The notes below the pieces were generated by a model. It ran no database searches and was not told where the DNA came from. It was given only the letters and a program-made list of their open reading frames with translations. The position numbers and the translations under genes are program-made. A stretch of DNA of 23,843 bases from Elysia marginata. Taxonomy: Eukaryota > Mollusca > Gastropoda > Plakobranchidae. This document shows, piece after piece, positions 1 through 9,076 of this stretch. The stretch is taken from contig BMAT01006394.1 of assembly GCA_019649035.1 (NCBI GenBank), forward strand, positions 28,888 to 52,730, given 5' to 3'. How positions within the stretch are numbered: position 1 is the first letter of the stretch; every line of letters begins with the position of its first letter.

Positions 1-330
1 TCTGTGTCCAGCAATTCGCTGGTTGGTGTAGTTGCTTGATGTGCGATTAATTGGTTGCTGTAGTTGCTCGATGTGTCAGTTTCTATGTGTCCAGCGATTC
101 GCTGGTTGGTGTAGTTGCTCGATGTGTCAGTTTCTCTGTGTCCAGCGATTCGCTGGTTGGTGTAGTTGCTCGATGTATCGGTTTCTCTGTGTCCAGCGAT
201 TCGCTGGTTGGTGTAGTTGTTTGGTGTGTCAGTTTCTCTGTGTCCAGAAATTCGCTGGTTGGTGTAGTTGCTCGATGTGTCAGTTTCTCTGTGTCCAGCG
301 ATTCGCTGGTTGGTGTAGTTGCTCGATGTC
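1..330. repeat. 51-bp minisatellite, truncated by window edge
   Basis: The GCTGGTT landmark recurs at 18, 101, 152, 203, 254 and 305, so five successive copies are spaced by exactly 51 bp. The first interval is 83 bp, a 51-bp unit plus a 32-bp partial unit. The array starts outside the window. Because 51 is divisible by three and no copy carries a stop in two of the forward frames, the array gives repetitive 17-residue open frames. I treat these as by-products of the repeat, since nothing in them resembles a known protein and no splice or start context supports them. Most units contain the palindrome CCAGCG-att-CGCTGG. Confidence 0.95.
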
Positions 331-339
331 TTCCGACAA

Positions 340-1220
340 ACCAGGTGACTCCTCCAGCCGGGGACCGGAGCGGAACTCATTATTCCTCGCAGCTTCACCA
401 ATAATGAGAGAGAAGCCCCTATTTAACATCATTAACAAAGGTTTGAGGGATGAACCAATTTAAATGGACGAAGTCGATCCTAAGAGCTGTCAGGTTTTAA
501 ATTAACGTATATTGAAACTTTCTACAATTGAGCAATCTCTTCTTCGGCTATTTTCAGGTCTCCTTAACTTTTCTCGTAATAAAGAATCTTAAACTTTTCG
601 GGGAAGCTCATAGGGCCTGACAGCTCGGCTCACGCCAAGGGCAAAGAGCTAGCATGTTTAAACTTTAAATGTATGGCTTGAGGATAGCGTTTAGTGGATT
701 TTGTTTAGGCAAAGTCAAATTTTCTTTCACATTAAACTGCGGTTTCCCTTAACACAAATTCAAACACGTTACTTAAAGGAAATCTCAGTAAAATCCAGAT
801 TTATAATTTCCTGAGCTTAAATTTTGAGTTTATTCCTTTTTGTGGGGAGCGGGGGGGGGGGGGGTACTAGAAATTGTTTACTTGCGTTGACTTTGAAATA
901 ATCAAGTCTAATAAAAACCGGTTACGGATCATATAAATGTGAATTGGTTTTACAGCTATGTTCATTTTCGAAATATGTATGCAAATCTGTTTTCTTTCTT
1001 ATCTGTGATTATCTTAAAGGAAAATACCAATGTATTTATCCAACCGCAAGTAAACATGGATAAGTCTGCAGAATTAAAAAAAAATACCAATGAAAAAGAA
1101 ATGTTGAACGAAATGAAAACCCCAGGGCATTCCAAACACTGACCACCATCGTCTTCATCGCCTCCTCCATCCTTTTATCATTTTAAAATTGGACGACTTT
1201 TTAAATTATTCCTTTAGGTT
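340..1220. other. Non-coding AT-rich stretch
   Basis: No supported gene. The stretch holds a G14 run at 851-864. An open frame at 939-1142 encodes 67 residues with no recognisable domain and the base composition of the surroundings, so it is not called. A perfect 11-bp inverted repeat (484-494 and 616-626) is within chance expectation. Confidence 0.6.
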
Positions 1221-1222
1221 TA

Positions 1223-1345
1223 ACATCATCACTACCATTAATATCATCAGCAGTAGCAGCAGCATCATTATCATCATCATCCTCATCATCGTCGTAGTCG
1301 TCGTCATTGTCGAAGTCATGGTCATCATCCATGATCATCATCTTT
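1223..1345. repeat. Imperfect CAT/ATC trinucleotide microsatellite
   Basis: The sequence is dominated by ATC/CAT triplets with CAG, GTC and TCG interruptions (for example 1261-1290 and 1320-1343). It creates a spurious low-complexity open frame at 1189-1416. Confidence 0.9.
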
Positions 1346-2285
1346 ATTATCGATCTTTTGATTATCTTCGTCATTATAATTTATTCCATTTTATTTGGTA
1401 TTACCGCTGTTACTGACACTACTAAAGGTATTTTATCAAGATTATAATCTGCTTTGTCAGTTATATTAGTAACATAACTATCCACCTTCATAATTTTTCT
1501 GCAATTATCATTGTTGTTACTGCAATCATCACATCAAATACGTACTTACTTTTATCATCTTCCCTCTAAGCAATAAAACGATACAAGTTTATTCTTGTAA
1601 GCTTATTGCTGGCTGATTCTCTCTGTGTTGCCTTGGTGACAGAAATATTGTTAGATGTATGTACTTTGTTTTTCTTTCACAAGATTTATTTGTGCTGTAA
1701 TTGCCTTGAAGTGCCACCTTCTTGAGCGTGGGTTTACTTTTCAATAGCATACATATAAGGAAATGTGTCTTCTTTATTTCTCATTGCAGTAAACTTTAAA
1801 TACAAAACATAAGGCGAGAAAAAGTGTACGCTAGGAATCGCTTACACTCTTTTGTAAATAGGATAAACGGACAATAGTAAAAACACCACAATTATCACGT
1901 TTCAATTAGTTTATTGTTTACGCAATTTGAAGATATTACATATACTATTCTAATTTAAAACATGAAAACAAACAAAATGAAAATTGCAAATAAAAAAAAA
2001 ATAACACATGTTTAATTCACCGAAAACAGCTCATTTATCGCACCGATCACGGGACAGTATAATTTACGATAACAAAATTTCTCATTTTATCGATAAAAGA
2101 TGAAATATGGTCGAGTGGACTGTGAGACGCAGCGATGATTAAAACTACATGTATTGATGTTTATCGATGTTTATAAACGACGATGAAAACAGCAATAACA
2201 ATGAATGACAATGGTCGTAATTCTGTAATATTTGGTTTGTTGTTATAATGAAACAGTTAGAGATAACTATTATAGTGGGGATAAC
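1346..2285. other. Non-coding AT-rich stretch
   Basis: No gene, RNA or transposon ends could be supported. It has many short A and T runs and scattered stops in all frames. Confidence 0.6.
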
Positions 2286-2289
2286 GGAG

Positions 2290-2470
2290 GTGTTGAAGAT
2301 GATTATAATGCTAATGATAACGACATTGATGATGATGATGGTGATGAACTTTGTTAATTAATGAATGGTGACGACATGGGATAATGAAAATAGTTATAGT
2401 AAAAAAAACTTCATGAATTAATACTTATCATGGTGATGAAGATGATGATTTCGATGATGGTGATCATTGG
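2290..2470. repeat. Imperfect GAT/GATG microsatellite
   Basis: Two patches of GAT/GATG triplets (about 2296-2347 and 2431-2465) separated by unique sequence. In sense they are the complement of the CAT block at 1223-1345. Confidence 0.8.
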
Positions 2471-2713
2471 TGTACTCCTAGTGGTGGTTCAGTGCAGGTT
2501 TTTTTATTTTGGTGATCCTGATAGTAAATTTTAGTGATCTTTTTATTTTTAAGTTGTACCCCGTTGGTAATTATGAAGACCATCAGAGCTGCTGAGGAGA
2601 GAGGAGGCAGGAATAGAACATGGTGATCAAAGTTGAGACATGTTTTGTGTGAAAGAGAGCCTTCTACTGTCAAAACACAATGGGACCTGTACATTAGAAA
2701 CACAGGGATCATT

Positions 2714-2739
2714 GAAGAAGAAGAAGAGAGAGAGAGAGA
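2714..2739. repeat. GAA then GA microsatellite
   Basis: Four GAA units run directly into about seven GA units. Confidence 0.9.
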
Positions 2740-3999
2740 TTCTGATGCCGGTGTTGAAGTTTATTTGAGAGATAATGCTTCGAATGAAAACAGTCTATAC
2801 CCGGTATAGAAGAACAAAACATACACACGTAGGTTTATGATTATTGTTATAATGACCATAACAAGTTCAATAAAGACGTTCAAAAGCCATGATAAAGCGG
2901 GTAGACATCATGTATGTTAGGAACAACATCAGCAACAATTTTTTTTAATTAATCGAAGTCATAACATCTGCTTTCGGTGTGATATCAAGCAACGTAATTT
3001 GCAACAAAAGAAAACCAATACATTTAATAAACTAAACAAAATAAAATCAGCATACATGTTGGGCGAAAAAGACATAAATAAAAACAATGGTATTGAATAT
3101 ACAGACTCAATCACCTGTGTTGGACTTTTTTTTGTAAATAATCACAGTTGATAAAGCTCGAAAAGTAATATTAGTTCAGTTTCACTGCTCAGTGCTAATC
3201 AAATAGGAAACAGTTAAATACCACAACGTTACATGAAAGGAAACGTTTTTACTGTGTTTAAATCAGAGACCACACTTTGTCACTTGTTGAAAATAAAAAA
3301 ACCTTGTCCTTTTATAATTTAGTTCAATATAAATGTTTAAAAAGACGCGCTGACATACCGTTTGCTTTGAGAAATCCCTGAGATTTGACAGAAACGAGGT
3401 CTGTTGAAGTTTGTACATAAAGGCATAAGGTGTTGGTAAAGAGAGCAGGGGGTCAACATAACAGCCGCAACATAATTAGGATTTTATAGAAACAGTTTAC
3501 AACACATCTACAGCCTTGGTAAGTAGCTTGAAACTGACGTGCACAAAGAGAGAAGAAGACACAGGTTTATAGGTAAACCGATACAGACAGGGAGAGAAAG
3601 AGACACACACACACAGAGGTGCTATTGCCGCGGACATAACTATCAAACTAATACAAAACAAAGTTTTATTTTTGCAAAACGGTATGACACCAACCAACTT
3701 GGCTTTGACATTAATGTGTAAAAACATTCGCCGAGTTTCACAGACAGTGAAAAGGTATCTGTGATACATCATACGAAACTTAGCTCTAAGTATGTTTTAA
3801 ATCTCCCGTTAAAACTTCCCAACAACAACAATGTAGTAACTACCGTTAAATTAAGAATATGCCGAGATTCAAATTTTTAGATCCAAAAGACTCTCTGAAG
3901 TCATGAACCATCAATGACGCCTATTTTGAGATGGATGAAAGTTAAAACTAATTTAGTAAGATGAGCTTGTTGATTAAGATGGATCTGTTTGAACGACAT
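2740..3999. other. Non-coding AT-rich stretch
   Basis: Nothing was supported. Open frames of 60-91 codons between 3497 and 3772 overlap on both strands, have no domain, and overlap a short purine-rich patch with an AC run (3588-3616). Confidence 0.6.
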
Positions 4000-4136
4000 G
4001 TGAGTAACACATTGAAGGACACGTGTTAACACATTGAAGGTCTCGCGAGCAACACATTGAAGGACACGCGAGTAACTTATTGAAGGACACGTGAGTAACA
4101 CATTGAAGGACACGCGAGTAACACATTGAAGGACAC
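4000..4136. repeat. 23-bp minisatellite, six units
   Basis: The units begin at 4000, 4023 (22 bp), 4045, 4068, 4091 and 4114. The consensus is GYGAGTAACACATTGAAGG followed by ACAC. Two unit junctions create a CACGTG E-box palindrome (4020-4025 and 4088-4093); the other junctions read CACGCG or CTCGCG. Confidence 0.95.
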
Positions 4137-4139
4137 GCT

Positions 4140-4925
4140 TTGACCCTATGTCTCGCGACCAGTCGAAATGAATAGGATATCAGAATTTTTTTTAGTTGAT
4201 TCATTCCTCTCTTTCTCTATAAAATCAAAAGAAAGTCACAAAGTTTTTATAAAGTCATGCATTTTTTTTAAAGATTTGGAAGCTCTTAAAAATTCATTGC
4301 TCAATGTATGAGCGCCTTGTAAAGTTAAAACTGCAACAACCGGTTCATTCACACTGATAGCTACACCAAACGTTCGATGTAGGCATGACTATCTCTCGAA
4401 GCACGACTGACTTAACTTCAATATTTGCCTTCTCTTCGACTTGTAAAGACCCTACGAGCTCTTTCACATTTCTAAAGATCGATCATTAATGCTTCAGTCA
4501 AAACGATATTTGCTTCATGGAGGTCGTAATAATAGGAAACAAAATTCATAAAATGAATGAAATGATAGTTAGTTATATTTTTCAAACTTGTTAAAAATGG
4601 GTCCTCGTTTTCTAAATTGTGTTATATGATAAGATGGCTCTATATTCTCGCATTAAAAAACTAAGACTCTAATGACCAAATTGATTTTTTTTAAATCAAT
4701 ATTATGATATTGGTTATGGTGAAAAGCTTTTCTGAGAAGACTTCAACACCAAAAGCACATTTAAACTTTATGTTAATATAATTTGTATTTTGAAGAAATT
4801 TATGTCGAAAATTGCAAACACATGCATGTAAAAAAAAAGATACAAGCGATTGCCTGAAAACACTTAACCAAACTGTATTTGTTATCATCTATTATCATTA
4901 TTTTTGTGATTTTTTTTTGGTCAAA
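4140..4925. other. Non-coding AT-rich stretch
   Basis: No gene is visible. The open frame at 4691-4888 (minus, 65 codons) has no recognisable content. Confidence 0.6.
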
Positions 4926-5080
4926 CCTGTGATAGCCACGTAATATTAACAATAAAACAAACAAACTTGTGAAAGTAACTTAATACCAATGATGAAAAAA
5001 ACTTGAGATAGTTCCGTATAATTAACAACAAAACAAGCACACTTGTGATAGTTACGTAATATCAACAATAAAACGAATGA
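4926..5080. repeat. ~40-bp degenerate tandem repeat, four copies
   Basis: Copies begin near 4926, 4965, 5001 and 5041. They share the order ACTTGTGATAG, then a TACGTAATA-like segment, then an AACAATAAAACAAAC-like segment. Copy lengths are about 39, 36, 40 and 40 bp. The last copy contains GTTACGTAAT (5051-5060), a full match to the PAR/E4BP4 binding consensus. Confidence 0.85.
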
Positions 5081-5084
5081 TGGT

Positions 5085-6060
5085 AATATTATCGACAAAA
5101 CTTTTTGCAACACGGCATAAAAGAACATACGAAGATTAGAAAATATTGCAGGTAACGAAATATTATCATGGCAAAGTCCGAGAACTTGACAGACGCTAAC
5201 AAAATAGTCAATGTAACAGTAACGGTGTTGTGGACGCAAGTGCTACAACCTTGGTGGACACGAGAGAGGACTTCAAACAGCTGTTCTTAGCTTCAGTTTT
5301 CTTGTAGTTCTTACCTTTTATCCGCCCAGCTCTTCGGTGAGGTTTCTGTTCTACTCGGTTTTGTCATTGAGACATCTGATCTACATGCTTACAAAACTCA
5401 AATCCGTCACTATAAACACCAGCTAGGACTTAATCTATCTTTTTTTGTTGTTGTTGTTGTTTCTGGGGTGAAAGAAAATGTTTGTGCATGTTTAGGATAT
5501 AAGGAGAGAGGACAGAGAAACCACGAATTTTAAAGTAACAAATATTCCATCATGATAAAACTCAAATGTATGACTTATATTCTATTAAAAGGACAGTGAA
5601 ATACATTTTTACATTCCATACCCTGTTAAGGAACTTTAAAAAGTCAAAGTAAACAATAAACAAAAAAAAACGTCAAATATATATATATATATTTATTCAA
5701 ATTAGATCAATGTCAAAACAGAACAAAGATGGCGAAACAGTTGGAATGGATGAATCCAAGTCGCTAATCTGAGTAGCATGTTTTTATTCTCATAATTTTC
5801 TCACTGCCAAAGAAGCAATCTCATCTAAAGCAACCGGCTGAGAGCATTAATATCAAGCACTGTTGGTACTTTGTATGAGCATGTCAAAATGTAAATGATA
5901 CATGTATCTCCTTCACAATGCGTAAATAGCCCCTTAAGAAAACATTATGGGTAGAATCGATTTTGTTGGTTGTACAGGGAGGCCTGGAGAGTGGAAGAAC
6001 TGAAAAGATTGAAGATGGGATTAGAAAACACACAGATGATTAAAATGAAAAAGAATGAGG
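5085..6060. other. Non-coding stretch with short microsatellites
   Basis: It contains a TTG run (5444-5462) and an AT run (5677-5692). No gene is supported. Confidence 0.6.
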
Positions 6061-6069
6061 TTTATAGAT

Positions 6070-6104
6070 GAGAGGGAGACAGAGAGAGAGAGAGAGAGAG
6101 AGAG
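6070..6104. repeat. GA microsatellite
   Basis: AG/GA dinucleotides, nearly uninterrupted from 6080. A G10 run follows at 6153-6162. Confidence 0.9.
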
Positions 6105-7053
6105 GAGCAGGTTGTGAATGCCTAAGAGGAATAACAAAGATATTTGAGACATGGGGGGGGGGACGGGCATAGAAGAAAAAGAAGACAAAAAGAAGAATAT
6201 GGGCGTGACAGAGCAGGCAGAAATAAACAAATACAACAACAGATTTCTTAGAATATTCGATGCACTATGGGCAAAAAGTGAAACACCTATGCCCGAAGAA
6301 CATGTAAAATACATGAATAAAAATAGATAAAAAAAATCCAAACAAAATACTACTCATTCCAAAGAAAAGAATTTTCTTGTTTCCATTCAGCGCAATGTAA
6401 AAGTATTGAGTTTTGTAGGAGATAACCAATTTTTTTTCTGCCGCAATCTCATACAAAATTAAAACTATTTCCACATACTTTATGGTCAGATTCCCGTAGG
6501 CGTAAGATGACTAAACACAACAAACCAGCGGCCTAGAGGTGGGAACGCCTACTCATTGGAAGTTCAGTACACAAACAAGAAGTTGGCAAAATAAGGCAGT
6601 CATTTTCTTACTGGCGTTCACTATTTTTATTTCAGTCTCGAAACAGCATGAACCGAATATGCTCTATGTCCGTAAAAGCGGAAAATTGAAACATTTTGAT
6701 GAAACTTATTGAGCATTATAACTTAATAGCTAAAGGATCAATAAAAGGAAAATTTGTATTCACAAGGCTTTTGAATGTTCTTGCTGTCTTTGAGTTTGCG
6801 CACTTCGGGTGTTAGTTTGCTTCTGAACATGATTGCTTAAAGCTGTATATGTAACGATCTAAAAAAAATTCAGGACAGAAATTACATGGATCGGAATATT
6901 GGGTAAGAGCAGTAAGCATCACGAGTCGCAGAATCTGGCGCTATCCAAACAAAATATGAACAAATGTAATGACAAGGCTTTGTATCCAATTTACGAAAAG
7001 AAAAAAAAAGTGAAAATATACGTCTTTATGTACGTGCGTTGCAGACTAAGCTA
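6105..7053. other. Non-coding AT-rich stretch
   Basis: No gene is supported. The segment near 6526-6545 (GCGGCCTAGAGGTGGGAACG) resembles a tRNA A-box region but no B-box follows, so no SINE is called. Confidence 0.55.
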
Positions 7054-7227
7054 CCGTGGAGTCCAGTTAAAGTCAATACCTTTGAGGTAAACTTTTGCTT
7101 AAAGTCAACTCTGTTTGTGAGTTTATTTTGTATTTCTTTATATTTTTGTTATGGCTAAAGTCAACTCTTGCTTAAAGTCAACACATTTTTTCGGTCCTGA
7201 GGTGTTGACTTTATCAGGATTCCACTG
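7054..7227. mobile_element. Candidate MITE with TA-type target site
   Basis: The left end (7054-7081) and the reverse complement of the right end (7200-7227) agree at 23 of 28 positions. The left end starts CCGTGGAGTCC and the right end, read inward, starts CAGTGGAATCC; both continue into TAAAGTCAA and end ACCT. The left flank is TA (7052-7053) and the right flank AA, consistent with a mutated TA target duplication. The core motif AAAGTCAA occurs four times forward and once inverted within 174 bp. At this length it cannot code for a transposase. The CAG start and TA target resemble pogo/Tigger-type elements of the Tc1-mariner superfamily; the family is inference. Confidence 0.75.
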
Positions 7228-7478
7228 AATGTCATCGTGGCGTGGTGATAACTCACTAATTTAAATGATTTACCGCAAAGATTAAGCGACATTCTTAACT
7301 TTTTTTTCCGTCTGATAAAAGGAGCGAAAGAATTTCCTGTCATTATCAACGAATGACGTAAGTATTGGCAGAACTTCCTAGTCTATTGAGACTGAGAGCA
7401 TGGGAAAACACAGCTGCGGTTTTTTCTCCTCGTTCTACGCATTAAAAATTTTTCGAGGATCACTTAAAAATGATTGAA

Positions 7479-7496
7479 AAAGAGAGAGAGACAGAC

Positions 7497-7535
<39 letters not shown>

Positions 7536-7557
7536 TGGTGTGTGTGTGTGTGTGTGT
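7479..7557. repeat. GA microsatellite followed by GT microsatellite
   Basis: GA with a few GACA interruptions to about 7533, then TG repeats from 7538 to 7557. Confidence 0.95.
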
Positions 7558-7808
7558 TCATATACCGGTTTCAATTCACCATTGATACAAGCTGTTAAAA
7601 CAAAATCTTGGTTTTAGTCAATTTGGCTGGTACATTGTGGATCGGATAAGCCTTGAGCTGAGGAAATGAATGTCATTGTCTAGAGGTAAAAAGGTGATTG
7701 ACGTAAGTCCAAGATGTTTGTGTTTTCCGTTGAATACGTTTTTTTTTTCATACGAGTTTCGCTTTCAGAGTAGTATTTTCTATCTATCTACCTGGCTGTT
7801 TCTAAGAA

Positions 7809-7816
7809 TCTCTCTC

Positions 7817-7849
<33 letters not shown>

Positions 7850-7870
7850 GTCTCTCTCTGTCTCTCTCTT
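7809..7870. repeat. CT microsatellite
   Basis: TC dinucleotides with single GC and GT interruptions. It is the reverse complement of the GA tract about 270 bp upstream. Confidence 0.95.
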
Positions 7871-8146
7871 TCGCCTTTCTTCTTTCCGCTCAAGTTGATA
7901 ACAATCGTGGTCTTCGTCGGACTGTTGACACCAGTAACTGTTTTTTCTGTTTTGCTACTCACTCCAGAATTTTCTACATGCAGAGCACGGTACTGGTGAG
8001 CATTCATACCAACGTCAGCCGGTCAGGTTTACTTCACGCTAAAATCAAGACGAAAGAAATACGGGCCAGGTCGACTTCATCAAAGAGTAAATAACGAGAA
8101 GGGAGTCGCAGCAAAAGATGAAAAGAGATTGGATTTGAGAAAAACA

Positions 8147-8210
8147 TAGAGAGGGCGAGCGAGAGAGACAGAGAGAGAGGGAGGGAGAGAGAGACAGAGA
8201 GAGAGGGAGG

Positions 8211-8246
<36 letters not shown>

Positions 8247-8283
8247 GAGACAGAGAGAGAGAGAGTGTGAGGGAGAGAGAGAG
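8147..8283. repeat. GA-rich compound microsatellite
   Basis: GAGA with GACA, GGGA and a run of about five CAGA units (8225-8245). Every other base on the plus strand is close to a purine-only pattern. Confidence 0.9.
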
Positions 8284-8490
8284 AAACTATATATGAGATT
8301 TCAATCAGGCCCTAACAATGCGACCGGTTAGGTCAACGCTAACCACAGCATCAGTTCTACAAGCATCTTTGTGGCGCGGTGGTCCGGGGCATCACAACCA
8401 ACAAGTTCTATCGATCTGGGAGAGTTGAAGGAAAGGACAAGGCATGTGGCCTGCAGGGAGCCCCTACAGCCATAGGTGTGTGCTGGTCAT

Positions 8491-8925
8491 GGGGACGAGA
8501 GAGGGGTGGAGGGGGTGTGAAACGTCAAGGAAAAAAGCATTATTATTGTAGATTAGAAGCAAAAGTTAGAAATAGGGATGGGTCCTGCAAAGGGGGGGGG
8601 GGGGGGGTATAGGAAACATCACGAGAAAGAATGGCGAATATCATTTAAAAGTTGAAAAATAAATAGAAATGGCGATTGGTTCTGCATAAGAGGGTAAAAT
8701 GGGGAGAGAGGGGGTGGAATAAAAAATGTCACAAAAAAGAGATTTTTATTAAAGATTAGAATCGGATTTTAGATATGGGAATTGGTGTTGCAATGGAGGG
8801 AGCATGCGACACGTCACAAGAAAAAAGCATGGTATTATTTAAGATTAGATTTTTTCAAAAATGGAAATGGGGACAAATGCCACAAAAACAAAAAAATGGG
8901 GGGGGGGGGCAAAAAATTTGTTACA
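8491..8925. repeat. ~100-bp degenerate tandem repeat with G-tracts
   Basis: Copies begin at about 8491, 8592, 8691 and 8795, with a partial fifth near 8891. Each copy runs in the order G-rich block, CACAAGAAAAAAG-like block, TTATT..AGATTAGA-like block, then ATGGGNATTGGTNNTGCA-like block. The long G-runs at 8592-8607 (G16) and 8898-8909 (G12) sit at the start of copies two and five, so they look like expansions of the unit's own G-rich segment. A minor open frame here (8379-8612) is not a gene. Confidence 0.75.
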
Positions 8926-8960
8926 GAACAATGAATTTGTTTGTACTACCGGAATACGTG

Positions 8961-9076
8961 TATTATAAAATCTGTGGTGGTATTACATGTATTCTAAAAT
9001 CTGTGGTGGTATTACATGTATTCTAAAATCTGTGGTGGTATTACATATATTATAAAATCAGTGGTGGTATTTTATA
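8961..9076. repeat. 29-bp tandem repeat, four copies
   Basis: AAAATCTGTGGTGGTATTAC starts at 8967, 8996, 9025 and 9054 (last copy with CAGT for CTGT), a period of exactly 29 bp. The first three copies are nearly identical, which suggests a recent expansion. Confidence 0.95.

Noticed and set aside
32-463. Two overlapping forward open frames (143 and 117 codons) with 17-residue repeats
   Set aside because: They are translations of a 51-bp minisatellite, open in two frames at once, with no recognisable protein.
484-626. Perfect 11-bp inverted repeat GAGCTGTCAGG / CCTGACAGCTC enclosing about 120 bp
   Set aside because: Pairs of this length at such spacing are expected a few times by chance in a window this size; no target duplication or further terminal similarity.
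1189-1416. 75-codon open frame rich in Ile and Ser
   Set aside because: Low-complexity translation of the CAT/ATC microsatellite.
6021-6474. Overlapping minus-strand frames (106 and 69 codons) with hydrophobic stretches resembling membrane segments
   Set aside because: The hydrophobic and Ser/Leu runs come from AT-rich DNA and the GA repeat; no start, splice or family support.
6526-6560. tRNA A-box-like GCGGCCTAGAGGTGGGAACG
   Set aside because: No B box at a suitable distance and no SINE body or tail.
7231-7260. Another A-box-like GTGGCGTGGTGATAACTCA next to the MITE
   Set aside because: No B box follows; short GC-rich words like this are common.
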